Source of the DNA: Pectinophora gossypiella
Lineage: Eukaryota; Arthropoda; Insecta; Lepidoptera; Gelechiidae
DNA length: 64,000 nt
Direction of reading: 5' to 3'
Assembly (NCBI RefSeq): GCF_024362695.1
Contig: NC_065407.1
Span: forward strand, 1-64,000
A program made the translations under genes and the position numbers. The notes under the pieces were generated by a model. The model saw only the letters and a list, made by a program, of their open reading frames with translations. It was not told the DNA's origin and did not search any database. Shown here piece by piece: positions 21,572 to 34,546 of the stretch; positions within the stretch are counted from its first letter, which is position 1, and each line of letters begins with the position of its first letter.

Positions 21572-21589
21572 TCCGGGTCGGATGGACCA
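21572..21589 (-). promoter_or_regulatory. Primer-binding site of element 1
   Basis: On the minus strand TGGTCCATCCGACCCGGA begins 4 bp after the 5' LTR. TGG pairs with the CCA end of a tRNA, the standard primer for minus-strand synthesis. Its TGGTCC start is shared with the site in the second BEL/Pao element (46,049), so the primer tRNAs may be related. I could not assign the tRNA with confidence. Confidence 0.65.
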
Positions 21590-21593
21590 ATTA

Positions 21594-22061
21594 TGTTAAG
21601 GCGCTGGAGTTTTGTATAATTATTAATAGAAATTGGTTTTATTTTTACTAAATAATTAGGCAGTGGCAGAAAGGGGAAAGGATTCAAAGGACTCACCTCG
21701 TGTATACGACAAAATCCAAATTGGGGAGGCCTCCCGTGGAATAAAGGTGGAAGTCCTATTCCACTAACACCACACACCAAATATCACTTCACTGTAGCTC
21801 TTTATTCACTGAAATTATGTAGTTTTCCCGATATTTTTGGGGAACTCGAAACGTGCGCGGACGCGGTCAATTAGCAACTGGTTTTGTTTTCTTCGCTTCC
21901 GGCCTTCCGGTGAGAAAGGGGTAAGGAGCGAGACAGGTAATAGATGCGCACATACGTGCGAAAGGGATGGGAATAGCCACTGCCTATTAACTAGATTTAA
22001 GAGCATTATATTTTTTTGTTTCTTTTTACAGCTTTGGAATTTATAATATTTGGCCAAACCA
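21594..22061 (-). repeat. 5' LTR of BEL/Pao element 1
   Basis: It is identical by eye to 15,415-15,882, implying little time since insertion because the two LTRs start as copies. It would supply the promoter for the minus-strand genomic RNA. Confidence 0.95.
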
Positions 22062-22065
22062 ACGT

Positions 22066-22783
22066 AAAAAACGGTAACAAACCTCTCCTATTTCTGTTGA
22101 TCAACGAAAGTAAAAAGAAGGTTACGCCAAAATGAATACCAAACTAAAACGATGCCGCGCGGCCTTTAAGAATTTTGAAATGAAGCTATGCATAACGGAG
22201 TGATACTTAACAATACACTTATCACTTATCTTAAAAAAAAACCGTTCTAGAGTATATATAAAAAATGACACGCAACTTAATTTGGATCTTCTCAGCCGTA
22301 TACAGGGACCGTCGTAGCGATGCGATCGTAGCGGCTTCGGGTCAGAAAACGGGTAGCGCCAAGTAACAGGAAACGGGTAAAGCCAAGTAAAATCAAAAAC
22401 CCAGGGGGATTTTCCTTAATCTACAAAGATAAATAATAAAATGGAAAAGTGAAGTGAAAGAAAAAGAAGAAAAAAGAGCAAAGCAACACAAACTTACCAG
22501 GGAAAAAGAAAAACTAAAATTATATCACCAGTATTACGTTTTTATAACGTTTTACGATTACATTAGCACTTTTTAAAATCACACACAGAGCATTAACAGA
22601 TTTTTCAGCCAAAATTCCAAAAAATCAACAGTCAGCAACCAAAAATATCTCTCCAATGTCAAGAAACAAACAAACCATGGAGACAAAGTCTTATTTCAAA
22701 TTTCAAATATAGCACACGTCCAAATAGCCAGAGAAAGAAAACTTGAAAGCAAAAAGATTGCGCTGCAGCAAAATTACGCTGCA
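22066..22783. other. Non-coding, AT-rich; 24-bp imperfect duplication
   Basis: No gene seen. GAAAACGGGTAGCGCCAAGTA is followed directly by a similar copy (about 22,346-22,393). 22,440-22,510 is A/G-rich. Confidence 0.45.
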
Positions 22784-23214
22784 CTACCTACCGCGGAGGA
22801 GACGCGATGTTGCATACCTATGTGACGTGACGTGTACGGCTACCTAGGAACTTTATCCGAAGGATTATCAATTAAGGTAAGGTAAGAGTAGTGTTTTTAA
22901 TTAGTTACGTACATTTTAATATTTGGTAGGTAGGTACTTCAACAAACTCAACAATTTTTAAACGTTGAACCACTAAGCAACTAAATAAAAGAACGAAAAC
23001 TCCACTAAAACAGGTACCTACCTAGGTATCAACATCGTATCACGCAGGTAGGTAGGTCTAGAGACTGTTTCGTGTTGGTCGATTTACATTGCAGCGCAGT
23101 AAAAACACAAAATCTCTAATAAACATTTGCGACAAGAAAAACACCCACCATCGTTTTTAGTACAATCAAATAGATGTTCCATTTTTTTTCGTTACGATGT
23201 CACTAACACCCTGT
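22784..23214 (-). repeat. Dispersed non-coding repeat, copy 2
   Basis: This is the second copy of the 10,109-10,589 family, shorter by about 50 bp of indels. Both edges match the first copy, which defines the unit. The right edge again carries CGTTACGATGTCACTAACAC. Confidence 0.8.
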
Positions 23215-26200
23215 TTAAGTACTATGTTATTTGTATCAATCATCACGTTATAATAATGATTTCTGTCGTTGACAAAGGACGTTCTACACGGAGCGATAAC
23301 ATTTTATTACAATAAACACTGTTTTATTCGAGATATCTCATTAAAATAGAGTGAAGCCGGCAGCAAAGACAGCACTGCACACTATTGAGCCGATGGAATC
23401 ATTAGGTTTCCATTAGCCGGCCATTCAGCAAATGACCCCTAACAAAAGGTACATTCAATTCCCTGAATGCGCTTAATTCTCATAGAATATTCAATATTGA
23501 AGAGGTTTCCAGTGTCCGCGTCTCTGGCCGGAGTAGAATCGCTGCAAATAATCGGTTGAACGGTTTCCATTAATTACGTGAGACTTATGAAGATTCACCT
23601 TTACTAAGATCAGCCAGCTATCTCACATTTTTAGTGATAATATAGATATTGGCACGTACACGCGACTCTCTTTCGGGCGCGTGACGCGTGAAGCGCGCGG
23701 CACTCGAACGCGAATTAATTCAATCGTCATAATAGCGTTCTCCGCGCATTAATTACGGAAACTTTGTTTGCCCGTTTGCCGGCTTTGTCTTTGCGGAATA
23801 CAAATAATGTTATCTGTCTCGGATCTAATTGGGCAAACAGAAATACGTTCGGGAGTTTACGCGCGCAGGCACGAGCCCTTTGTGGTTCGTGGTAATGTAT
23901 ATTTAAACCGTTGTAATCATATAATTAGTTTACTTCTTAGAAATTATTATCAAAACAATGGCGTTGAAGACATCCGATTAGGAAACAAAAAAAATGCTGC
24001 AGCAGCGCCGTGCAAAACGTTAACGAATTCAGATTCAGCGGCGTGGCGGCGCGACACGCCGCGCCCTGCGGTAATGGCCGTCCGCTATCCCGGGATTACC
24101 ATCTAATAATGGGTAGTTCGGTCAACACTGCGCTAATCTGCTTATATCGGTACCTACCTACTAGTTCTACATAAGCAGTTTGATTGCAGTCAAACAGTAA
24201 TACCTGTCAGTTTTAAATCTCAAAGGTAATGTTTATTGTAGATGTTGAGGGGGTTGCAATTCTTATAAAATGCTAATTGTTATAATATGGTAAAATTAAA
24301 TATGCAATGTTTATTAACTTGTAGCGTTATATCGTTCTTGTATTATGAATACGTTCTTATGTTGCTACCCCATCAACATACTTTCCTCATTAGATTTTAT
24401 TATCCATACTAAATAGAGCAGTTGCTGGTCCGTTCTCAAAGGATTTACGACGCAAAGTCTAAAAAGTCGCTGCGCCAAGGCTTGCGGCGGACCGGCTACG
24501 AGCGTGTAACTTATAACATTAAACCCTTTGTCGAGAGCATCCAAACAAAAACTGAGTTTAGAGTTGTGAACGAGGCGGCCGGCGGGCATCGCGCGCTCGG
24601 AACGGCGCGGCGGCGGCGGCGGCGCGGCGGCGCGGGCGCGGCGTGTTTGTGTTTACTTTGAACGCAGCTCTACAGCAATACAACGTGTTTGGCTCGGTGG
24701 AGCGCAAAGCTTCAAACTTTACTAAGTTTTCTATACTCGCCTTGTTATTCCTTAATTTTCTGGAGTATTAGGACATATATTTACTTAGAAATAGAATTAA
24801 TAGATTATGTACTTACATTAATTTATCAGACAGGATGAGGTTCAGAACTTGGTTGGCGTCGTAGATTTTTATTATTTATTTATTAAGTACATACCGATGA
24901 AAATTTATTATATTACACATCGTTGTAACTTAGGGACCGTAGCTAAGCACACTGCTACGAGGCGTAGCAAAGTTGTGTGATCGGTATGTCTGGAATGCAT
25001 CAGGCGCACGTTAAGTCAACGCAAGCAGCTCGGCCGGAGGCAGGAGCGGCGCTGGCGGCGGCGGGTGGCGCGACGTCACCGCGGGCGCGGCGTCTGCAGC
25101 TATTGTGAGTGCGTTATTTATGGCGGCCGGCATCGGGCAGCTCCCTCATATTATTAAATTCATAAATTCCCTCACGCCCGCCCGCGACGCCGGCGAGGTC
25201 GCCCTCACTTTGTTTGCTGGGAGTAGGTATTTAGTTTATTGTGTCACGAATTCATTTCTTTTTGCCGAATGTGTGTAAACTTTGCTCCAATAAAATAGTG
25301 AACCCTTAGTAATTACCGTCCGTAACAATTACCGCGGGAATTATTGACTTGAATCTCAAAGACTCATACGAAATCAATGTAATATTGGTCCTCTTTATGA
25401 TTGCTGCATTAAGCATAATTATGAATTTCATTCAAATACAATTATCTACATTTATAACCAATTTAGACGACAAATATGAGTATTAGTATGTAGTACCTAT
25501 ATAATATGCTGCGTACGAGTACGGTACGACTTCGACGACTCGTACGAACCTATTTTCTTCGGGTTCGCGAGTAGCCGGCCTCCGGGATACCGCGGTCACG
25601 ATTTGATTTATGTATCCCCCGGGTGAAACAAAGACGATCAGATTTAATGGCCAACCTTTCTGCGGCGGATTAGAGCGCCCGCCTCCGCGCCCGCGCGCGC
25701 TCATCAATATCAATATCCGCGCTAATTATGCGCCAACTAATTGCTCCACCGCACGCGTCGCTGCGCTATGCGATAGCACACAACCAACCGAGACTGGCCG
25801 CGCGGCGTGTTGTTACAGAGATGCACAATATTTATATTATTATTATAGTGTTCTCGTATTTCGTAACTGAAGTTTTTTGCATCCATAACGAAGCCTTCGA
25901 GTCATTATCGTAGAAAGGATAAATAAGAGAGAGGTAACAAAGAATTTCTGTTTAGTACACGGTGCTGGAGTTGAAGTGGGATCTGAGAAGATTTTCATTA
26001 CTTAAGACAGACGCCGCGCGCGCTTTTAAAACGGGAAAACAGACGACAGGGCCTCGAAACTCCATTACTAGTCACTTTCTTAATTAAGTTTTAAGTTTGT
26101 AATTATTCTTGTTGATTGGAATCGTCGGAGGGTGGCGGCGTGCTGGCTGCCCCAGCTCTGTTGTAGCAACTCCTTGCAGTGTCCGGCTGGCGCACAGAGC

Positions 26201-29200
26201 CCTGTTAATGCTGCTTATGAATCTTTGAATTTTAAACGGAATGAACATTGTATTGAAGACAGCGGTTCCTCGGGGTTCTATATAAGCTTTTTGCAGTAAA
26301 ATATTTGTCAGTTTTTTATTTGGCAAACTATAATTGGGATAATTTAATTTCACAAATACTTCACGTGCCGACTCTTTCCGTGCACGACACGCACTCAGGA
26401 AATATTTTCACGGGTATTTTTTTTGCGCGTCCATGCAAACATCAAATTTAAAACCAGCATACTGATCATATTGGAAAATGAAACAGATGGCAAATATTAT
26501 CAGATGCCGAAAATGTGGAACACCGCAGTGTCTTCCAGCACGTGCCACCGCCACACGTCCACGCTGCACACGAGCCGGCTCACAAGTACTATGCTAAGTA
26601 ATCGATATACATATAGATAGACATAGCAGTTTTTGTTTCCAAATTTTATTGCTCCTCGAGTGCAGTCGATAAAAAAATTATGTGTCGTAAAATATGACAA
26701 TTGTGCCGCGTTGTAAATCGTACAGCGGCGGCGTCGGCGGAGTTACTACCTGTAAAACGGTTTATGCGCTTCATCATAAACCAGCAGCTCGCCCGAGCAC
26801 CTCCGGGGAGCAACTGGAGCGAGCGACTGCCGCTGCAATATATTTACATTATAATTAAGTATGGATAAATATAATCCGCCGCTTCCATTAGTAGATTCTA
26901 ATTTAATAAGTTATGTTTGGATTAGAGTCTTAATGTTGTGATGTTAATTACGACATAAACTCTGTGGCGATGATGAAAATCGTTAAACTGCAAAACAGAA
27001 ATAATAAAAAATTAATGGAAAATACAATCTAATTCAGGGAACTTGCTGTAGTTTGGTAACAATAAGTATTTTAGTTGTTGGTACGTGGCAAGTGGATTAA
27101 GACGTAAGGATGAGCCTCCGTTAAGCTAGCGGGGGGCGGGCGCGGGTGTGGTGACGTCACACATAAATAACGCCGGATCCTCCTCGCCGCGCCCGCGCCG
27201 CGTTGTTATCATGATGGATCGTGCGCCGTATATCACGCGGACAATTGACAGCCAAACACTATTTATCAAGTGCGCGCTGTTCACATACCTCGCCATATAC
27301 TCAGGTATATTTTTATAAATAAAATTCCTTCGCGTTCGTTGTCCCGTTGTCATAAGCAGACAAGAGATAATTAAAATTGTTGCTTTCCGTCAGAATAGTT
27401 GGCGAGTTATAACAGTAAGGTAATACCTATTAATATAATAGAGCTTATAATTCGCGACAGCCCTGTTCGGAGAACGCACCACTGACGTCGTAGTGCCATC
27501 GCTGAATTCCACTTTATAAGTCTGAATTCATGTTTGGATCATGTATAATTATGATATATAATTAATTCATCACGTGATTTCCAGGATCTGTGCCTCCCTT
27601 ACAATACTTGGAACTTAAACATAGCTGGCGAGGAATGGGTGAATGTACTACCCCTGCCCCCTCCGGGAGACAGGCGTGACAGCGAGATGCTGTAGTTATA
27701 TTAACAAGATACGAATGTATACCTAGAGGTATATTTATCGGACGACAGACGGACGATAGACAGACGGCGTCCGGCACGGCCAGAGTCACTGAGAGTGCTA
27801 GATTTCGCTGCTAAACGTCAAATTTCATATAAAGTTAGCAGTTAGTTGGCAGTTCGTTAGTAGTTGGCAGTTTGGAGCTGCACTGACTCGCCTGTGAATA
27901 ATTTCACGATACCAAATATTTTGGGGAGCGTCGCTCGGGAGACATGAAGCAAACTGGAGGCGCCATCGGACTTTATTTTATTTTATGTATTTTTTTTTGT
28001 TTTTATGTCTCCGCTTTGAGGTTCTAATTGGCTCCGCCTATGTCCTCCCTGCTGCCGCTGGACTTTGGATTTTGTTTCCCTATCTTCTGTCCATCAGCTT
28101 TCGCTTTCGTTGGAAGCATGGGGCAATTTTAATGAGTACGCGTATTTCTTATCTGATGGCGTTCATTCAATTGAGCGTAACACGTTTTGTTCGATGGAAA
28201 GCAAACATGATGATGATATATGTATGTACGACCATGTTGTATAACCGCCGGTACCGCGAAATAATACAAAACTCAACAAGGCTTCATCTGTATTTGAAAC
28301 TGAAATAAGCCCCACGTTACACAACATGTGTCCCACATCCGGTATACCGCGCGCGTTGAATGCCGCTCACCCTCACACCCCTCACACAACAAATGTTTGT
28401 TTGTGTTCTCAATAGAATCACATGTGGCCGTGTTGAGAGTTCCACCGACACAATTCAGTTCATAATATCGTAGTAGTATACTAGTTCAGCATTGAATCGC
28501 ACACATCGTTTGATGATAATAAGTGGCCCAAATTCGTTATTCATTATGTTATTTAACGCGTCGGAGAGTTCACAATTACATCACGCGTCCGCGGTTCTAC
28601 AAATTCAAGGTTAATAAATGATCCTAAATCTGTTTTTTGAAAATTGTCTAATTTCCTTTAATTTAATTCACCTTGCTAATGGAAAAGTTGTAGAACGTAA
28701 ACTTCTGTAGAAGTTTTCTATTTAATATATTTAGCCATGCTTGATATAATATACCTATAGCTTTGTGTAGGGCACAAAAACCTTATGGGGTACTTCCCAT
28801 AGATTTAGAATTATGAAAGGCAAGAAGAAAGGTCTTACAGCACAAGGAAAGGAAAAAATCCGAAAATCGTTGTTGCTCCTTCACAAAAAACGTATGTTTT
28901 AGCAATTACACACCTATTTGCAGTTGCATTCATGGCGACGTACGGAGACCACATTTTCGAACGTTTTTTTTATCTGGTATTAGTGAACACGGTCAAAGAC
29001 TCAAGTGTGTAACATTGTGTGAGAGTGTGCGGCTGGGTGTGGGTTTGCGTGGCGGGCGTCGCGGCCGCAAATAGTTCGTTATGTTAATGAGCGTTTTTCA
29101 ATTTGAATGTAAATCTGCGTCGCAGTGGCAGCGACTTGTATCCGCGCGCCAGCGCTGCCTTGCTCGTAGGCAACCTATTTCACTTTAATCTGCTTTATGA

Positions 29201-29929
29201 GCTTTGACAAACGAGTCCGTACATCTACCTGTTGCGGCCCACCTCCATATTTATTGTGCTATCTTATGATCTTTCATGACGAAGAACCTGTACCACATGC
29301 AGGATACTATTCAATATCCACTACATAAACCTTTCATGCTTCATATATCATACCAACAATAAATTGTTTGTTACTTTCACTGGATACTTCATAACACTTA
29401 AGCCGATACAAAAGAGCAGCCTTAAGTGAAAGATACTAATCCGATACAGGTTCAAGTAAGCCTTCAGATGTAAACGAAGCAACAAAAGGTAAAACATAAA
29501 GGGAAACAAGAAAGGACCCGAATACACTCACAAAGGGCGGCCCTAAAAGGGATTTATGTATCGAACTTGAAACACTGCCCCTTACTGGAGGAAGCGTCCC
29601 CCTCCCGCGCGCGCCGCTGCGTGCTGCGGGCACAGCACGCATGCGGCGCGCGCGGCTGTGTTTCATGGTCGAACACATCATGAACTGATCAATTCCAAGA
29701 CCTGGCCACGACATATACTGGTACATACAAGTAACCTCCGGTGTTGTACTCGTACCAGACACGTTACGCAAAATAAGAAGAGAAAACGACACTCTTTTTG
29801 CTACGTAAGCGTCACTAATGGAGGTTGGTGCGGTGCACGAATAATTTCCACATCCGACATTTTTTTAATTTTCAGGCTTCAGGCTTATGGTAAGTATATC
29901 ATATACTTACAATAAGAAAAGTCAAGGAA
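23215..29929. other. Single-copy-like non-coding DNA with GC-rich islands
   Basis: I see no gene in this 6.7 kb. ORFs are short, overlap on both strands and lack recognisable domains. AT-rich DNA with TAATTA cores (for example near 23,570 and 23,750) alternates with GC-rich islands near 24,040, 24,570-24,650 (a CGG-rich run), 25,030-25,205, 25,665-25,700, 26,705-26,830 and 27,125-27,210. TGACGTCA lies at 27,152-27,159. The texture resembles intergenic or intronic DNA with cis-regulatory potential more than repeat debris, but nothing functional is proven. Confidence 0.5.
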
Positions 29930-30002
29930 TTGGCCTTTGATAGACTGGAATGGAAAATGCTACATCGACAAGAGCGTGGCTCTTAAATTGATGATGATGA
30001 TC
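29930..30002 (+). repeat. 3' terminal scrap of an RTE-like LINE
   Basis: The stretch encodes AFDRLEWKMLHRQERGS and a stop, resembling the last residues of RTE-type endonuclease/reverse transcriptase ORFs. It ends in a short (ATG)n run, a usual tail of such elements in Lepidoptera. Too short for a firm family call. Confidence 0.45.
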
Positions 30003-33000
30003 ACATACTTAGATAGGCAAATAAAGGTGTTTATTTGTGTCGTTGAAGTAGTTGTTCGCCATTCATTATGTTGTGTTGAGTTTTGCGGGATGTAGGCGGT
30101 GTACCTAATACTTTATAAAATAAACAAAATGTCCAAAATGTAAAAAGGCGTCCCCAGTCCTCAGTCTGTGGAACGAGTCGCCGCGAGATTTGTGTAAGCG
30201 CTAAGCGGCGCGCGGCGCGCGGCGCGTGGAGCGCTAATCTTATCTGGTTTATCGCGGCGTTGGAAAATTCAGGATTATGTAAATCATAATAAATCCTACT
30301 AGCTGAATTAAACTAACCAAGAACGCTGTATGAGTGCATCACATTAATGTTGATGATATGGTGCTTACATGGCGTGTTCTGTAACAGTAGCTACCGAGAT
30401 TCATGGAGTGTCGCACCTGTTAAATGACTAAGTATTTAATTATGATTATAATATCATCAAATAATGTAATGTTGTAGCGATAGCGACATTATGAAGGCAC
30501 GTTTTCACTTGACACGTGAGTGTTGTTGGCGTACTAATACCGTGTAAGTTGGGCTGCGGTGGCTGGGATGAGGACGTGGACACGCGACGAGTCGTCATCG
30601 CAACCCTCACCTGACGACAGACGGACACGCACCACCTCCTTCATATTAGCAACGCGTGGTAGTGTGGTACGTACGGCTCGCGTGTCCGACGTAATACACC
30701 GTATGGACAGCCGAGTAGGGACTAGTTTCCCGCGGCGGGGCATGTTGATTATTTCTCTGAGTTCTTTTCAAACAAACCTGGTATAATGGCTCGTTGTAAG
30801 CCGCTTCTTTGAAAGCCTCTCGCCGCTCTCTCTCGAGAATTCACTCGTATTGATGTAAAAGTTTGTATCTCTGAAGAAAGTGAGCACAATACGATTTATA
30901 GCCACATGCAAATATTCCCTGGATATGCGTGGGTTATGAAAAGGCCGAAAATGATGAAGGAAGTTTTCCAATATATTTAAATAGAGGGCGGTGCGGCGCG
31001 GCGCAGGCGGCTATGTTTGGGAAGTGGAGTCACTTACGTCCGCGGGTGTACCCTCGAGACCTGACACATGACCTCAGGCTGGTAAAAGTCGGTGATGATG
31101 GCTGGAGAAACTGTAAGGGGAGAGTGCTCCGGGTTGTATTATGAATGTGTCGTGGTGTATGCACTGCGGGACCGACTGCATGGTACCCCGCCCCGCTACT
31201 TTCTCTTTACCTGTTCACTCTTCGTCAAAACTATAGTTAATACGAATTTACTATAAGTAAGCGTGTACCACCTAACCTTAGGCCACATTTGTACATCATC
31301 AGATGAGATTGTGGTCAAACGAAAGCATATTTTGAAAAAAAAAGAGCAGTTTTCATGATGACAGCGCTGATTTACTAACAGTAGGTATTTACTTATAGTA
31401 GTACAATCACATTGAGTGTCATTTTTAAATTAATTATTTATATTGTAACTGTCACCCACCCAGCTAGCACCGTGCCACACACGGCTCCTCGCTCCACACA
31501 ACTGTTCCACTTTACAAACGAGGTCGATTGGACTTCAGGATCCCTCCGTGTTTGTAACCGAATATTATATATTTGATTGTTGGCCAAAAATAGTTGGATT
31601 CGACCCAAATTTGTTTAGTTTCAAATACTGATCAAGTTAAAAGTTATTATCACGGCCGCGGTGTGCTGAGGTCGGGCAGGAACCGCCGGGCGCATAACAT
31701 TGGTTTAATTTACATCAGCGACAGGTTTAAAGTTTTGGACGTGATACGTGACTGGATATTTTAGCAAATTAAGTTTATTTTTAGTTCAGCTATATTTGTA
31801 CTTCACTCGTGAGGGTTGTGAGATCAATGACGGACCTTAACAATCCTGGTGTCGGAGTTAGTAATGAGCCACCAAGGGGCCCTGACATATTGAGTATACT
31901 CGTACCAGTCGCCGGCGTCACAGTTCAGCCAGGTAATAGAAGATATTATGTTGTTTCATATATACCTCCAGTTAATGTCGTAAGAGTCGACTAAAGGACT
32001 TAATAAAATTTACAATATGACCTATAATTATGATCGATGGGTCCATAACGATCTATCATAAAATATGACGCAAGTATTAATTAAAAATAAACGATTAGAA
32101 TCGATTTCATAAATACATTTAAGGTTTTCCATGTTAGTTTAGGTCGTTCAAAAAAAGAAGTTAAAAGAATGCCTACGTGTACGTAATAAATCCTAGGTAA
32201 ACCTAATTTTATATACAGCAGCCCACAAGATATTATACGTAGATAGATTTGTTGTTAAGTAAGTCACGGAGTTACTCGCGCTTGTAACACGTGCGCCGGG
32301 CGCGGCCATCGCTGGCATGTTAACACGACGCTCGTGTAATATCGGATGTCGTCTCACGTCGCGTTAGCGAAACACAAAAAGCAGTCGGCGGCGCCGGGCT
32401 GCATGTAATGTATTCATGCGGAGTTGTCATCCCGACGATACGCTCAAATATTCAATACTTTATCATGCCCTTTGAATGGCCAAGTAGCGTTATATAATAT
32501 TTAGCCGGGACGGGGGCGACCTCGTCCGTGTGTAGCTGGTGACGTCAGCGGGCAGCCTGAGCTCGTCATACACCAGCTAGTGGGCGACATGCTGTCACGT
32601 TGGCTGCGGCTTATTAAATTCTCGCCATACATGGCCTGTGAATGAGGTTACGGATTACATGGCTGATTCAGCTCCTGTGCTACATACGTCTGTAATCGTC
32701 ATTGGCGTCGATAGAGCCCCGTGTCTTCAGTCCGGCTCGTGTGGCTCGTCATTGCCAATATGATAAAATTAAATGTTCACAAATAAAACAAAATTCCCTT
32801 TTCTTTTGTACATATATTCCTAGTAATTTATGTAAACTGACGAATTATTAGTATTACCTACGCGGGGGAGTCATTAGTTGACTATAATATTATAAATACT
32901 AAACTATCAAACAATAAAATAATTGTGTTATATAAAGGTTTTTATATCCAAGCATTGTTTCGAATTTTGTTTCGTGGACATCCCGAACTAAATGAATTTG

Positions 33001-33167
33001 TCTTCAAACTTGTAATAAGTACGTACACAACGCGCTCAGCGTGTGCCCGCGTCGTGCAGCCGAACAGCCTCTGAGTTATGTCTCAGGCGGTACGTCATGC
33101 GCACTAAACGAGACGGGTACGTATCATAATATATAATTTCGAAATACATATGGTTGGAATATATATA
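30003..33167. other. Non-coding, mixed AT-rich and GC-rich blocks
   Basis: No gene seen. Notable are a GCGC-rich palindromic stretch at about 30,196-30,237 and GC-rich blocks at about 32,280-32,400 and 32,505-32,600. TGACGTCA lies at 32,540-32,547. Overlapping short ORFs near 30,450-30,790 on both strands reflect GC-rich composition. Confidence 0.45.
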
Positions 33168-33431
33168 TCGTGGCCATATCATAGAATTGATCATTTCATG
33201 AAATGATCGACCATTTCATGAAATGGTCGTATTTCATGAAATAGAACAACATTCGTTGGCCACATCATGATGTGGTTTGGCCAGATCAATGAACACAAAA
33301 CGTTTAACGATATGACCAACTAAATGCATGATTACTTCATGATATGGCCAAACGTTAGCGATCATATCGTAAAATAGTAACATTATCCACCGGTAGTGGC
33401 GCTGGTGTCGCTTTGTTTATGTTTTGCATAA

Positions 33432-33879
33432 TGGCGGCGGACAATAATTATTCTTGTGTGAACGCGAATAATACGAATAATAATGAGCAAATACAAGATA
33501 AAAGTGCATTGAAGCAATGTTTTGACACAAAGGTGAAAAGAAAAACTCGTATTAACAGTAGACAGCAACTTTATTTTTATTTTTAGGTTATATGGCAAAT
33601 AATGAAGGTCGAGTGACCACGCTACGTAAATCAATGGACTATTATTGGATTTCAAAATATGATATAATTAAAACTGCGAATGAAGAGATATTAATTTTAA
33701 AAAAGAAAAATATAGACGATCCTACTGTCCGTAAAGTTTCTTTTTTTGACGTGACTTATTGTAGATTTGCCGCAGATGGCATTAACTATTTGAAACGGGA
33801 TTCTATTAAAACGCATAAATGTTTTTGTCATAATTTAAATTATCATAATCCTTTTTTTTATAATTTTTACAAGGCATAA
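33432..33879 (+). CDS. Hypothetical ORF(s) inside the TIR element, possibly spliced
   Basis: An ATG at 33,432 opens a frame starting MAADNNYSCVNANN, which runs to a stop at the TAG of a pyrimidine-rich TTTTTATTTTTAG (about 33,574-33,586), a good splice acceptor. The next frame (33,592-33,879, 95 codons) starts MANNEGRVTTLRKSMDYYW and ends FYNFYKA. The arrangement suggests two exons of one small protein, the first extended into an intron. I recognise no domain, catalytic triad or zinc motif. It could be the stump of a transposase from the element's parent. Low confidence that it is expressed. Confidence 0.35.
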
Positions 33880-33896
33880 CGGTAGGTTAGGGTGCG

Positions 33897-33921
33897 GCGG
33901 GGGTGGCCCTTGGGCCACCCC
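33897..33921. other. GC-rich hairpin inside the TIR element
   Basis: GGGGTGGCCC and GGGCCACCCC are separated by TT, giving a perfect 10-bp stem just downstream of the 95-codon frame. It may be a structural or terminator-like feature of the element. Confidence 0.6.
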
Positions 33922-34339
33922 TACGCCGCCAGTATGTTTATCTTACACACGAAAAGTATACTGAATGATGACCAATGGCATGAAATAGTGTCAAAAATAT
34001 GACGACGACTTCAAAGCGAGATGCAGTTACGGCGTATATGTCAACTACATCAACACTCCGTTAATCGAAAATGACTTTTTAATTTTTATTTGACTTTTAA
34101 ACATTTTTGTACTTTGTACTAGAGTAATACATTATTTCCTACCTTATTTCGCGTTTTTATTACACCACTTATCATGGACACCCTACATTAATGATATGGC
34201 CAAACGTGGATGGAAATATCATTAAACGCTGACGTTTAAACGATATGGTCAGTTGAAGTTGGCCATTTCATGAAATACGACCATTTCATGAAATGGTCGA
34301 TCATTTCATGAAATGGTCAATTCTATGATCTGGCCACGA

Positions 34340-34546
34340 CATATACAATTAAAATACCGAAAATCAAAATATTTAATATATCAAAATTTATAAAGTTATT
34401 TGACATAAGTTTTCTAAGCCTGAACATAAAGCTGTACAATATTTTAAATATAATGACTTTTATATTTTTTTATAGTCACGGATTCAAAATGGGACCCTTT
34501 TTTCGCATAATGTTGTTTGTCCTATTTTAATCAGGCACAACCGATT
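34340..34546. other. Non-coding spacer
   Basis: Short AT-rich stretch between two inverted-repeat elements. From about 34,480 it contains CATAATG-type motifs related to the following foldback, so that element may start earlier than its arms indicate. Confidence 0.4.

Larger units (their letters stand above)
15415..22061 (-). mobile_element. Complete BEL/Pao LTR retrotransposon (element 1)
   Basis: A 6647-bp element on the minus strand. Two 468-bp LTRs (15,415-15,882 and 21,594-22,061) look identical by eye and have TG...CA ends on the minus strand. The flanks share ACGT (15,411-15,414 and 22,062-22,065), or AACGT if one terminal A is shared, consistent with a 4-5 bp target duplication. A primer-binding-like site lies 4 bp inside the 5' LTR, and a G-rich polypurine stretch abuts the 3' LTR. 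One uninterrupted gag-pol ORF fills the interior. All parts needed for movement appear present, so it may be active. It inserted into repeat-poor AT-rich DNA next to the LINE fragment. Confidence 0.95.
33168..34339 (+). mobile_element. DNA transposon-like element with 75-bp palindrome-rich TIRs
   Basis: The ends 33,168-33,242 and 34,265-34,339 are inverted copies differing at two of 75 positions. Each begins TCGTGGCC and contains repeats of the 14-bp palindrome CATTTCATGAAATG or close variants. Inside the TIRs is a second layer of GATATGGCCAAACGTT-like motifs in both orientations. The interior carries a short possible two-exon gene (33,432-33,879) and a GC hairpin (33,897-33,921). The flanks are TA-rich and no clean target duplication could be set. 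The superfamily is unassigned. At 1172 bp it is probably non-autonomous. Confidence 0.8.

Noticed and set aside
24570..24650. CGG-rich island as a gene promoter
   Set aside because: No downstream ORF, TATA or initiator arrangement or exon could be supported.
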